A stretch of 60,687 nucleotides of DNA. Source: Brumimicrobium sp035497735 (GTDB taxonomy: Bacteria; Bacteroidota; Bacteroidia; Flavobacteriales_D; Crocinitomicaceae). This document shows positions 17,348 through 25,991 of the stretch, in pieces (the first letter of the stretch is position 1; each line of letters begins with the position of its first letter). The notes beneath the pieces were generated by a model that saw nothing but the letters and a program-made list of their open reading frames with translations, was not told where the DNA came from and made no database searches. A program made the position numbers and the translations under genes. Location: contig DATJCX010000060.1 in the NCBI GenBank assembly GCA_035497735.1, positions 1 through 60,687 of the forward strand, in the 5' to 3' direction.

Positions 17348-18248
17348 CTTTGTGCATTGCGTTTATGAGTTGGTCTAAATTATCAAATTTCTCCTCATCT
17401 CGTATGCGTTTTAGCAATTTTAATTTTATGTATTCATCATAAAGATTGCCATCAAAATCTAAAAGATAGGTTTCTATACTGATTTTTCCTGATTTATCAA
17501 CTGTTGGGCGTTCACCTATACTAACTAATCCGTAGTGTTCCCCTCCATTCTTGCGAACTACCTTTGTAGCGTAAACGCCATTTTTTGGAATTAACTTAAT
17601 ATCACTCTCTATGTCTATGTTCGCAGTCGGAAACCCTAGTTTCGTTCCTAACTTTTGACCGTGTACTACTTTTCCGTTGATTTGAAATTCTTCTCCTAGA
17701 TAAGAATTCGCTAAAGCAATGTCGCCTTCTACAAGTGCAGCTCTTATTTTGGTTGAACTAATATCAACCTCGTCGATTTCCTTGGCGTCGATTTCGATAA
17801 CCTTAAAATCATAAATAGGAGCCAACTCGCGTAGTAAATCGATATTTCCTTCTCTATTTCTACCGAAGTGGTGGTCGTAACCAATAACAAGCGTTTTTAC
17901 TTTCAACTTTGTTACCAAAAAGTCACGTACAAACTCAATGGCTGGTATTCTCGAGAAATCTTTTGTGAAAGGATAAACGATAATATTCTTCAACCCCATT
18001 CTTTCTAGCTTTTCCAGCTTTTCCTCCTGTGTTTGGATTAGTTTTAATCCGTGGGAATCTGGGAATAACACCATTCTCGGATGTGGGTAGAAAGTGTAAA
18101 GAACGGATTCACCTTCAATTTCTTCAGCTAGATTATTAATCTGCTTAATAATTTTTTGATGCCCAAGATGAACGCCATCAAATGTACCGATGGTTAATAC
18201 CGGATGAGGTATATTCTCTATGTCGTCAAATCCTTGGAAAACTTTCAC
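17304..18248 (-). CDS. ribF: Bifunctional riboflavin kinase / FAD synthetase
   Basis: Converts riboflavin to FMN and then FAD. N-terminal nucleotidyltransferase domain: GTFDGVHLGHQKII and GYDHHFGRNREGN. C-terminal riboflavin kinase domain: KVVHGQKLGTKLGFPTANI and NGVYA. I place the start at a GTG (18248), giving VKVFQGFDDIENIPHP, the usual family N-terminus, and 314 aa, the usual length. The frame continues to an ATG at 18335, but those 29 residues look unrelated (SIFSFNLSANSY). The 3' end overlaps the LRR gene by 44 nt. Supplies FAD for the two acyl-CoA dehydrogenases, among others. Confidence 0.93.
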   Translation of the reverse strand: MKVFQGFDDIENIPHPVLTIGTFDGVHLGHQKIIKQINNLAEEIEGESVLYTFYPHPRMVLFPDSHGLKLIQTQEEKLEKLERMGLKNIIVYPFTKDFSRIPAIEFVRDFLVTKLKVKTLVIGYDHHFGRNREGNIDLLRELAPIYDFKVIEIDAKEIDEVDISSTKIRAALVEGDIALANSYLGEEFQINGKVVHGQKLGTKLGFPTANIDIESDIKLIPKNGVYATKVVRKNGGEHYGLVSIGERPTVDKSGKISIETYLLDFDGNLYDEYIKLKLLKRIRDEEKFDNLDQLINAMHKDEEIFRNWISTNNW

Positions 18249-18414
18249 GCGCTTATATTTTTTGCGAAGATAAGAATTAGCTGAAAGATTAAAACTGAAA
18301 ATTGAAAGAATTATTTTTGAATCTACTTTCAGCATTCTCCATGAGGTTAAAGCCTTGTTTCTCTCAAATTGAAGTTAAAAGTACACAAAATGTAAAAATA
18401 ATAAATTTATATGC

Positions 18415-18445
18415 TTGCATAACAAAAATAAGTTTTCTATATTTA
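18415..18445 (+). promoter_or_regulatory. Promoter of the long acyl-CoA dehydrogenase gene
   Basis: TTG (18415-18417), 20-nt spacer, TATATTTA (18438-18445), one mismatch from TAnnTTTG. It lies 50 nt before the ATG at 18496, which supports that start over an upstream in-frame ATG at 18415 that overlaps the promoter. Confidence 0.6.
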
Positions 18446-18495
18446 CGTCAAGGAAATTAAAAAATCACATAAATAATCTTAAAATTTATAATATC

Positions 18496-20280
18496 ATGTC
18501 AGAAACAAAAGCTATTATCGGAGGAGAATTTATAATTCGCGATACAAAGCCAGAAGAAATTTTTATTCCAGAAGAGAGAACGGAAGAGGAGGAAATGATT
18601 GCTAAAATGTGTCTTGATTTTGTTGAACAAGAAATCACACCCAATTTAGAACGAATTGATGAAATGGAAGCAGGTCTTATGCCTTCAATAATTGAAAAGG
18701 CCGGAGAATTAGGTCTTTTGGGATTATCTGTTCCAGAAGAATTAGGAGGAATGGGTGTTGACTTTAAGACAACACTTTTAGCAACTGAAAAGTTAGGAGC
18801 AGGTTATTCCTTCTCTGTTGCGTATGGTGCGCACACAGGAATTGGTACTTTGCCATTACTTTATTACGGAACACAAGCTCAAAAGGAAAAATACATTCCA
18901 AAATTAGCTACAGGAGAATGGAAGGCAGCTTATGCTTTAACAGAACCTTCTGCTGGATCGGATGCTAATTCAGGAAAAACAAAAGCAGTTCTTTCGGAAG
19001 ATGGAAAGCACTACATCTTGAATGGTCAGAAAATGTGGATTACAAACGCAGGATTTGCTGATTTGTACACAGTTTTCGCTAAAATCGATGATGATGAAAA
19101 ATTGTCAGCATTCTTAGTAGAAGCAAAATCGGAAGGATTGACTACGAATCCAGAAGAAAGAAAAATGGGTATTAAAGGTTCTTCTACAAGACAAGTTTTC
19201 TTTAACAATGTTAAAGTTCCAGTAGAAAACATGCTTTCTACTCGTGAAAACGGATTTAAAATTGCTTTGAATATCTTAAACATCGGTCGTATCAAATTAG
19301 CGGCTGGAGTTTTAGGTGGTGCAAAAGCAGGAATTGATCAATCAATTAAATATTCAAATGAGCGTGAGCAGTTTGGAAGACCAATTTCTAAATACGGAGC
19401 AATTCGTCACAAGATTGCTGAGCAAGCTATTCGTTCATACGTAGTTGAGTCTGCTTTATACAGAGCTGGACAAAACATTGATGATGCTATTGCAGCATAT
19501 ATCGCTGGTGGAATGGATGAGAATGAGGCGACATTAAAAGGAATCGAAGAATTCGCTCCTGAGTGTGCTATCTTGAAAGTTGCTGGTTCAGAGGCGTTAG
19601 ATTACGTTGTTGACGAAGCGGTGCAAATTCACGGAGGAATCGGATATTCTGCTGAGTCAATCGTAGAGAGAGGATATAGAGATTCACGTATCAACCGTAT
19701 TTTCGAAGGTACAAACGAAATTAATAGAATGTTAGCTATTAATATGGTATTGAGAAAGGCGTTAAAAGGTGAGTTAGACTTAATGGGACCTGCAATGGCT
19801 GTTGCAAACGAATTGATGAGTATTCCTGATATGGGAGATGCTCCTGAAGGAGTTTTCGCTGGAGAGAATGCAGCATTAAAAGGATTTAAAAAATCAGTAT
19901 TAATGGTTGCTGGATCAGCAGTTCAAAAATTAATGCAGTCTTTAGCGAAAGAGCAAGAAGTATTAATGAACGTTGCAGATATGGCGATTGAAACATATTT
20001 AGCAGAATCAGTTCTTTTGCGTGTTGAGAAATTAATCAGCATCAGAGGTGAAGAAGCTTGTCAAGATGAAATCGCAATTGTTAAGACTTTCTATTATGAC
20101 GTAGCAGATAAGATTGCTAAAGCTGGTAAAGATGCAATTAATGGATTTGTTGAAGGAGACGAAGCTAGAATGATGATGATGGGATTACGTAGATTTACGA
20201 AAATCGACGGATTCAATGCGAAAGAAGCTCGTCAGCAAATTGCACAAAGACTAATTGAAGCAGGAAAATACAACTTCTAG
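18496..20280 (+). CDS. Acyl-CoA dehydrogenase, long (VLCAD/ACAD9-like) type
   Basis: 594-aa flavoenzyme. The first ~400 residues are a complete acyl-CoA dehydrogenase: ALTEPSAGSDANS, WITNAGF, RQVFFNNVKVP, AVQIHGGIGYS, and IFEGTNEINR with the catalytic Glu. The last ~170 residues form an extra helical C-terminal domain like that of membrane-associated VLCAD/ACAD9 enzymes, which take long-chain acyl-CoA. I start it at MSETKAIIGGEF (18496) because the promoter lies between this ATG and the upstream one. Transcribed alone, with its own terminator. Beta-oxidation role is family knowledge; chain preference is inference. Confidence 0.94.
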   Translation: MSETKAIIGGEFIIRDTKPEEIFIPEERTEEEEMIAKMCLDFVEQEITPNLERIDEMEAGLMPSIIEKAGELGLLGLSVPEELGGMGVDFKTTLLATEKLGAGYSFSVAYGAHTGIGTLPLLYYGTQAQKEKYIPKLATGEWKAAYALTEPSAGSDANSGKTKAVLSEDGKHYILNGQKMWITNAGFADLYTVFAKIDDDEKLSAFLVEAKSEGLTTNPEERKMGIKGSSTRQVFFNNVKVPVENMLSTRENGFKIALNILNIGRIKLAAGVLGGAKAGIDQSIKYSNEREQFGRPISKYGAIRHKIAEQAIRSYVVESALYRAGQNIDDAIAAYIAGGMDENEATLKGIEEFAPECAILKVAGSEALDYVVDEAVQIHGGIGYSAESIVERGYRDSRINRIFEGTNEINRMLAINMVLRKALKGELDLMGPAMAVANELMSIPDMGDAPEGVFAGENAALKGFKKSVLMVAGSAVQKLMQSLAKEQEVLMNVADMAIETYLAESVLLRVEKLISIRGEEACQDEIAIVKTFYYDVADKIAKAGKDAINGFVEGDEARMMMMGLRRFTKIDGFNAKEARQQIAQRLIEAGKYNF

Positions 20281-20306
20281 TACTATCAGTTATAGTTTAT
20301 AATAAG

Positions 20307-20337
20307 AGAGCGTGTCTAATTAGGCACGCTCTTTTTT
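20307..20337 (+). terminator. Rho-independent terminator
   Basis: AGAGCGTG/CACGCTCT stem (20307-20314 and 20325-20332) followed by a T run, 27 nt after the acyl-CoA dehydrogenase stop. Confidence 0.9.
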
Positions 20338-20447
20338 ATGATCGTATTTTTTTAAAGGAAAACTCATTTTGTTAAAGAGTTAAAAAAAACAGTCTCTTAG
20401 TTTTAAATTCCGTTAATTAGATTACTTTTATTACTGAATAGCATTCT

Positions 20448-21734
20448 ATGAAAATAAAACAGGACATAGCGGAACTTCTTGAAAAAGGAGTAATTAATAG
20501 AGAGACAGCTGAGGCAATTGCTGAGTATTACGATAAGAAAGCACACTTAAAAACGAATAACTCTAGCTTATTGGTCACTTCATTTGCTATCATTGGATCT
20601 TTGTTAGTGGGCTTAGGAATTATTCTTATAGTAGCGCACAACTGGGACCAATTATCGAAATTTACAAAAAACATTCTGTCATTACTGCCTATTATAATTG
20701 CACAAGCACTTTGTGGCTATTCGCTTCTAAAGAAAGACCATCCTGCATGGAGAGAAGCTAGTTCTATTCTTCTGTTTTTCGGAATTGGAGCAAGTATTTC
20801 ATTGATTAGTCAGGTGTACAACATTATAGGAGACTTAGATATCTTTGTTTTAATGTGGATGTTGCTGGCTTTACCTATCGTTTATGTGATGAAGTCCTCA
20901 TCGGTTTCATTGTTTTACATCTTAGGTGTAACTTATTACGCTTCTTTAAGTGGAATGTACGGATATTCGTCTAATCCGCCTTATCTATACTTTCCTTTAA
21001 TCTTGGGAATTGCACCGCATTATTATCAATTGTACAAGAGTAATCCGAAAGGGAACTACTTATATTTTCATAACGGAATTCTACCCATTTCATTTTTAAT
21101 TATTGTCGCATCATTCTCTAGTAGAAATGAGTTTATATTGATGCCGCTCTACTTTAATATACTGACTTTATATTATTTTATTGGAGTGAGCAAGCATGCA
21201 GATAAGATGAGGTTGAATGGTTTTAAAAACCTGGGCCAACTTGGTTTAGTATTTATGCTACTGTTCTTTAGTTTTAAGTTCTTTTGGGAAAGTTTACTAT
21301 TCTATTCATTTGATATTGAAAAACTATTCTCAACTCTTGGCGTGTACTTAGTTCTTGCAGCCTTTGTCGCTAATTTGATTGCCCTTTTAAGAAAAGGTAG
21401 CCTACTTGAGGTAATTAAGAAAGAAGTCTTCTTAACAGCCTTTGTTTGGCTGACATTCATTTTTATTATCGGACTTTATTCACCTATTTCTTTCCTACTG
21501 ATGAATGCTTTAGCTTTTACTATTGGTTTAATAAAAGTTAGAGAAGGCTCCAAAAGTGAAGATTTGGCAGAATTGAATTTCGGATTGATCATTCTTTCTG
21601 TGTTAATCATTTCTAGATTTTTCGAAGCAGATATCAGCTTCTTCTTAAAAGGAATACTGTTTATCGCTGTAGGTATTGGATTTTTCTTGGCAAATTATTT
21701 CACTTTAAAACGTAGAAAGGGACATGAGCAATAA
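20448..21734 (+). CDS. DUF2157 polytopic membrane protein
   Basis: 428 aa. A short cytoplasmic helical N-terminus (IKQDIAELLEKGVINRETAEAIAEYY) leads into about 12 hydrophobic segments. The first ~150 residues match the DUF2157 pattern (IIGSLLVGLGIILIVAHNWD...). The remainder is another long membrane region that could correspond to a DUF4401-like part found as a separate gene elsewhere; this is a guess. Function unknown. It overlaps the GDYXXLXY gene by 11 nt, so the two are almost certainly translated together and probably act as a complex. Confidence 0.83.
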   Translation: MKIKQDIAELLEKGVINRETAEAIAEYYDKKAHLKTNNSSLLVTSFAIIGSLLVGLGIILIVAHNWDQLSKFTKNILSLLPIIIAQALCGYSLLKKDHPAWREASSILLFFGIGASISLISQVYNIIGDLDIFVLMWMLLALPIVYVMKSSSVSLFYILGVTYYASLSGMYGYSSNPPYLYFPLILGIAPHYYQLYKSNPKGNYLYFHNGILPISFLIIVASFSSRNEFILMPLYFNILTLYYFIGVSKHADKMRLNGFKNLGQLGLVFMLLFFSFKFFWESLLFYSFDIEKLFSTLGVYLVLAAFVANLIALLRKGSLLEVIKKEVFLTAFVWLTFIFIIGLYSPISFLLMNALAFTIGLIKVREGSKSEDLAELNFGLIILSVLIISRFFEADISFFLKGILFIAVGIGFFLANYFTLKRRKGHEQ

Positions 21735-22281
21735 GAATAAAGTATTTGGAATTTTTATCATCGTTGCACTGGTTCAATTGTTTGTGCCTTTAAAGATGAT
21801 TTATGATAATGAGTCTGTTTTGAAAAATGGAATTCCCTATAAGTTTAAAACCGAACCAATAGACCCTCGAGATCCTTTTAGAGGAAACTATGTGTATTTG
21901 GATTATGCGGAGACCGTTATTAATATCAAGAATGCCAAGAAATGGCAGGAGCGGAGTAAAGCTTATGCCGCGCTGACAGTGGATAAAGATGGTTTTGCTA
22001 AAATTAAATCGATTTCAAACCGAAAGTATAAAAATGGTGAAGACTTCATTGAGATTAAAATTGGCTATTCCATTACGGAAGGGAAGTTAAGTATTGTCTT
22101 GCCATTTGATAGATTTTATATGGAAGAAACAAAAGCGCCTAAGGCAGAAGTGAAATTCATTGAAAGCGGAAGAGATGAAAAGCAATTGACGTATGCCTTG
22201 GTACGTGTTGAAAACGGAACTGCTGTTGTGGAAGATGTTTTTATTAATGATGTTTCTTTGGTTGACTTAGTGACCGAATAA
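21724..22281 (+). CDS. GDYXXLXY-domain membrane-anchored protein
   Basis: 185 aa. One N-terminal transmembrane helix (~7-24) and an exported soluble domain. The family signature near residue ~58 reads RGNYVYLDY, so the Asp of GDYxxLxY is Asn here. Function unknown; the family is known for linkage to DUF2157/DUF4401 membrane proteins, as here (11-nt overlap). No lipobox. Followed by a ~235-nt gap without a clear terminator. Confidence 0.82.
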   Translation: MSNKNKVFGIFIIVALVQLFVPLKMIYDNESVLKNGIPYKFKTEPIDPRDPFRGNYVYLDYAETVINIKNAKKWQERSKAYAALTVDKDGFAKIKSISNRKYKNGEDFIEIKIGYSITEGKLSIVLPFDRFYMEETKAPKAEVKFIESGRDEKQLTYALVRVENGTAVVEDVFINDVSLVDLVTE

Positions 22282-22455
22282 ATCCATTTATTTCTCTTTT
22301 TCTAATAGCGTATTTTGAATAAAATCACATATTTCCCTGTTTTTTAAATTTTTCCACAAAAAATATATCATTATTTTTATTTCTGTACTCATTAACGTTT
22401 TCAATGGTTTCATGGCTTTTTATGTTCGTTCATTAAAAATATTTTAAATAAATAT

Positions 22456-22478
22456 AGTACTATGCGATACAAGGTACT
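22456..22478. promoter_or_regulatory. Candidate PadR operator
   Basis: Imperfect inverted repeat AGTACTATG - CGATA - CAAGGTACT (22456-22464 and 22470-22478), 7 of 9 arm positions matching. It lies directly upstream of the -7 box TATGTTTG (22490-22497), covering the expected -33 region. PadR repressors usually autoregulate through such dyads. Confidence 0.5.
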
Positions 22479-22489
22479 GTATTTGTTTG

Positions 22490-22497
22490 TATGTTTG
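22490..22497 (+). promoter_or_regulatory. -7 box of the padR-pspC operon (TATGTTTG)
   Basis: TATGTTTG matches TAnnTTTG. An initiation point ~7 nt downstream would give a ~14-nt leader to the ATG at 22518, which argues against the in-frame ATG at 22491 that lies inside this box. Confidence 0.45.
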
Positions 22498-22517
22498 TAA
22501 AAACAAATAGGAATAAT

Positions 22518-22850
22518 ATGAAAGTAGAGAACACACAAGCGCAAATGAGAAAGGGTATCCTTGAGTATTGCGTACTGTCTATACTTTCTTCACAGGAATG
22601 CTATCCTTCAGAAATTATCGGCCAGTTAAAGCAGGTTGAATTAATTGTAGTTGAGGGAACGCTTTATCCTTTGTTGACTCGACTAAAGAATGCAGATTTA
22701 CTGGATTACCGTTGGGAAGAGTCGCCAGAAGGACCGCCAAGAAAGTATTACACGTTAACAGAAAAAGGAAATGTTTTCTTAAAATCCTTAAAAGAAACAT
22801 GGGACACTTTAGAAAACGCAGTTAAAAAACTTGAAAACAAACAGTTATGA
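22518..22850 (+). CDS. PadR family transcriptional regulator
   Basis: 110-aa winged-helix regulator. QMRKGILEYCVLSILSSQECYPSEIIGQL is the PadR N-terminal helix-turn-helix region, VEGTLYPLLTRL the recognition helix, and PRKYYTLTEKG the wing. The C-terminal helix (SLKETWDTLENAVKKLE) is the dimerisation part; it is short, as in the PadR-s1 class. I start it at ATG 22518, with AGGAAT just upstream. Its TGA overlaps the ATG of the PspC gene (ATGA), so the two are co-translated. Probably represses its own operon through the dyad at 22456-22478. Confidence 0.93.
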   Translation: MKVENTQAQMRKGILEYCVLSILSSQECYPSEIIGQLKQVELIVVEGTLYPLLTRLKNADLLDYRWEESPEGPPRKYYTLTEKGNVFLKSLKETWDTLENAVKKLENKQL

Positions 22851-24388
22851 AAAAGACTACAACAATTAATTTAGCAGGATTGGTATTCCACATAGAAGAA
22901 GATGGCTACCAAATTCTGAGTGCTTACTTTAAAGATTTAAAGCACATTTTCTTAAAGCAAGAAGGTGGTGAAGAAATCTTAGCAGATATCGAGGCTCGTT
23001 TTGCCGAATTGTTTACAGAGCAATTAAGTGCTTTTAAGCAGGTTATAACCGAAGAAGATGTCAATGGTGCAATTGCAATCATGGGCTCTCCTCATCAGTT
23101 TGAAGACGAGGATTCAGAAGGGGCTAGTGGTTCTGGGCAAGAAAGTTATTTTCACGATGCCTACCATAGGGGAGAAAAGAAAAAACTGTATCGAGATACG
23201 GAAGACGGTATGATTGCTGGGGTTGCAGCTGGTACTGCTCATTACTTAAATCTTGACCCTGCGTTGGTTCGAATTTTATGGATTGTTTTTGTCTTGTTAG
23301 GAGGTTCTGGAATTTTGATTTATATCATTGCTTGGATTGCTATTCCTGAAGCAAAAACAACTTCGGATAAACTGAATATGCGTGGACAGAACGTAAACCT
23401 AGATTCGATTAAGGCTTACGCGGAAAATATGGGGAAAGAAGCCAAAAAAGGTTTTAATAAAGCCTCTGATTCTGTACGACGCTCTGTTAGTAAAAGTTCA
23501 TCTGGAGTAAATACAGTAGCGGGAGCAGTGCTTAAAGTTTTCGGTGGTTTTATCTTGTTTATAGGGATAATTTCTTTGTTAGGAATACTGTTCGCCTTCT
23601 TCTTTAATTCTTCTGAAATCAATTTTAATGGAAGTAATGTGAGAACAGATGTCAAGTCGCTAATCGATTTATTCTTTTTTGAGCAAACGCTTTCATTTCT
23701 TATGATACTGATTGTTTCAGCTGTTCCAATTCTCTTTATGATTGTTTTTGGAGCTCGACTTTTGTTTGGAAAGAACTTAAAGGTTAGGAATTTCTCCCTA
23801 GGACTTTTAGGTTTATGGATTATAGGAATAATAGGAATTGCATTCTTTGGAATTAAGTCAGGTTTAGATTTTAAAGAAGGATATGTGAGCGAGGAAAAGA
23901 TTTTTATTGAGTCACCTTATTCGCAACTCTCCCTTCGTTTATTCGAAGATGATATAGCAGTTGAGAATATATTGGATTATGATTATGACAATTACTTATC
24001 TTTAAACAATGGGATTGTGACATTGGGATATGCAAACTTGGAAGTACTTACTACGGAAGACTCACTTTTTTACTATACTGTTGAAAAGAAAAGTAATGGT
24101 GGAACAGTAAAAGTTGCAAAAGACAATGCGGATGGTATTTCTTATGAGCTGGCTCTCAAGGACAGTACACTACAAATGCCGATTCGCTATCAATTTCCAA
24201 AGGAAAATAAGTTTAGAGATCAAAAAGTAACCGTGAAAGTTTTCGTTCCAATAGGTAAGGTATTAGTTTTATACGGTGACTTAGAAGAGTATCCAATAAA
24301 GATTAGAACTGTAGAGAAATTCAAAAAGAAAGACGTTTCTAATACTTCAAAATGGACAGCAACTGAAAGAGGAATGGTAAAAAATTAA
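22847..24388 (+). CDS. PspC-domain membrane stress protein
   Basis: 513 aa. An N-terminal ~90-residue soluble domain (TINLAGLVFHIEEDGYQIL... EEDVNGAIAIMGSP) typical of Bacteroidota PspC proteins is followed by a PspC domain at ~112-170 (KKLYRDTEDGMIAGVAAG... LVRILWIVFVLLGGSG), then transmembrane segments near ~230, ~275 and ~315, and a ~180-residue C-terminal domain. PspC proteins sense or buffer envelope stress. Controlled by the PadR protein whose gene it overlaps by 4 nt. Convergent with rfaE2, the stops overlapping by 4 nt. Confidence 0.88.
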   Translation: MKKTTTINLAGLVFHIEEDGYQILSAYFKDLKHIFLKQEGGEEILADIEARFAELFTEQLSAFKQVITEEDVNGAIAIMGSPHQFEDEDSEGASGSGQESYFHDAYHRGEKKKLYRDTEDGMIAGVAAGTAHYLNLDPALVRILWIVFVLLGGSGILIYIIAWIAIPEAKTTSDKLNMRGQNVNLDSIKAYAENMGKEAKKGFNKASDSVRRSVSKSSSGVNTVAGAVLKVFGGFILFIGIISLLGILFAFFFNSSEINFNGSNVRTDVKSLIDLFFFEQTLSFLMILIVSAVPILFMIVFGARLLFGKNLKVRNFSLGLLGLWIIGIIGIAFFGIKSGLDFKEGYVSEEKIFIESPYSQLSLRLFEDDIAVENILDYDYDNYLSLNNGIVTLGYANLEVLTTEDSLFYYTVEKKSNGGTVKVAKDNADGISYELALKDSTLQMPIRYQFPKENKFRDQKVTVKVFVPIGKVLVLYGDLEEYPIKIRTVEKFKKKDVSNTSKWTATERGMVKN

Positions 24389-24903
24389 CTCCCTTTTAGC
24401 TTTCTAACAATATTGGTGGTAGAGCATCCTTCCTCTAAAGGGATAGTGATGACACTACCACCTTTTTCTTTTACTTCTTTTGAACCTACAATGTATTTAG
24501 GATGGTTCTCGTCTGTAACTGTCGCGTCATAATCTGCACCTTTTGCTAAAATCGCAGGCTGAAGAAACTTAATCAACTCCAAAGGAGTGTCATTGTCAAA
24601 AACTACTACCAAACTAATTACTTCAAGAGAAGCAACGACAAGCGCACGTGATTGCTCATCATTTATAGGTCTTTCCGGACCTTTGTTTTGTCTTCTTACA
24701 CTAGCGTCTGAATTAATCCCTAAAACCAAATGACGACCTTTAGATGCAGCTTTCGCTAAGTATGTTACGTGACCGCGATGTAGAATGTCGAAACAACCAT
24801 TGGTGAAAACAACTTTCTCGCCATTGTCTTGCCAAGATGAAATAATGACTCTAGCTTCTTCTGCTGAAACTATTTTACTTTGAATGTGTTCCCACTTTTG
24901 CAT
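24385..24903 (-). CDS. rfaE2: D-glycero-beta-D-manno-heptose 1-phosphate adenylyltransferase (RfaE2)
   Basis: 172-aa cytidylyltransferase-fold enzyme. TNGCFDILHRGHVTYL (residues ~34-49) carries the HxGH nucleotide-binding motif; GINSDASVRRQNKGPERPI and the ADYD... segment are also RfaE2-like. It activates heptose-1-phosphate with ATP on the way to ADP-heptose for LPS core or glycans. Here it is a stand-alone domain, unlike the fused HldE of E. coli. The kinase partner is not in the window. Next to lpxD, another envelope sugar-lipid gene, but divergent from it. Confidence 0.93.
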   Translation of the reverse strand: MQKWEHIQSKIVSAEEARVIISSWQDNGEKVVFTNGCFDILHRGHVTYLAKAASKGRHLVLGINSDASVRRQNKGPERPINDEQSRALVVASLEVISLVVVFDNDTPLELIKFLQPAILAKGADYDATVTDENHPKYIVGSKEVKEKGGSVITIPLEEGCSTTNIVRKLKGS

Positions 24904-25064
24904 GGTTTTTTGTTTTGAGTTTAAAGTGATAAAGTTAGTGAAATTTAAGCTTAAAACTACTTTAAGTTTGCTAACATTTTAAGTCTAATAACTATTTACC
25001 AATACTTTTTTATTTCCCTAAAATCTTTGTATTTTTACTATTTGAGTATAAATAAAAAACTTTT

Positions 25065-25991
25065 ATGAAGTTACCACAGTCCAAGACACTAAAAGAAATA
25101 GCGGAATTTTTACAATGTTCATACGTTGGAGATCCGAATCACAAAATCACTGGAATTAATGAAATTCACAGAGTAGAGAAAGGTGATATCGTTTTTGTTG
25201 ACTACGAAAAGTATTACGACAAAGCATTGAAAAGTAATGCGACAACAATTCTTATAGATAAAGAAGTTGAGTGTCCTGTCGGGAAAGGACTGCTGATTAG
25301 TGCCCAGCCTTTTGATGATTTCAATAAGTTGACGCGTCATTTTAGACCTACACAGATTATCGCTAGAGAAGTTGGAGAAAATACAGAAATTGACCCATCT
25401 GCTCAGATTTATCCAAATGTAGTCATTGGAAACAATGTGAAAATTGGAAAAAATGTGGTGCTTTATCCAGGGGTTGTCATTCTAGACCATACAATAATCG
25501 AAGACGATGTATTGATAGGTGCGAATACCGTTATCGGTCAACACGCTTTCTATTATAAAAGAAAAAGTAATGGATACAACCGCATGCACACATGTGGTGG
25601 AGTTCACATTCATAAAAACGTAGAAATCGGTGCTTCCTGTACAATTGACGCTGGAGTAACAGCTACTACAACAATTGGTGAAGGAACGAAGATAGATAAT
25701 AAGGTACAAATTGGTCACGATACGATTATTGGTAAAGACTGCCTATTTGCTGCCAATGTTGGTATTGCAGGCTGTGTAGAGGTGAAGGATAATGTGACTA
25801 TGTGGGGACAAGTTGGTTGTGCTAGTGATGTTGTCATTGGAGAGAATGTCGTAGTTCTTGCACAATCGGGAATTTCTAAGAGTCTAGCGCCAAATAGAAC
25901 GTACTTTGGTAGTCCTTGTCAAGATGTGAGAATCAAATTTCGAGAGATGGCAGCACTGCGTAAATTACCTGAGATTTTAGAGAATATGTAA
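25065..25991 (+). CDS. lpxD: UDP-3-O-acylglucosamine N-acyltransferase (LpxD)
   Basis: 308 aa. N-terminal uridine-binding-type domain (~1-95), a left-handed beta-helix of hexapeptide repeats (~105-270), and a short C-terminal helix. His218 in NKVQIGHDT aligns with the LpxD catalytic His. It transfers a 3-hydroxyacyl chain from ACP to UDP-3-O-acyl-glucosamine in lipid A synthesis. Bacteroidota often carry a second lpxD near lpxC; this copy is apart from other lipid A genes. Its TAA shares one base with the ATG of the downstream phosphatase gene (TAATG). Confidence 0.88.
   Translation: MKLPQSKTLKEIAEFLQCSYVGDPNHKITGINEIHRVEKGDIVFVDYEKYYDKALKSNATTILIDKEVECPVGKGLLISAQPFDDFNKLTRHFRPTQIIAREVGENTEIDPSAQIYPNVVIGNNVKIGKNVVLYPGVVILDHTIIEDDVLIGANTVIGQHAFYYKRKSNGYNRMHTCGGVHIHKNVEIGASCTIDAGVTATTTIGEGTKIDNKVQIGHDTIIGKDCLFAANVGIAGCVEVKDNVTMWGQVGCASDVVIGENVVVLAQSGISKSLAPNRTYFGSPCQDVRIKFREMAALRKLPEILENM

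Noticed and set aside
18415..18495. 27-residue N-terminal extension of the long acyl-CoA dehydrogenase
   Set aside because: The promoter -33 element coincides with that ATG, and the residues are Lys/Asn-rich with no family match.
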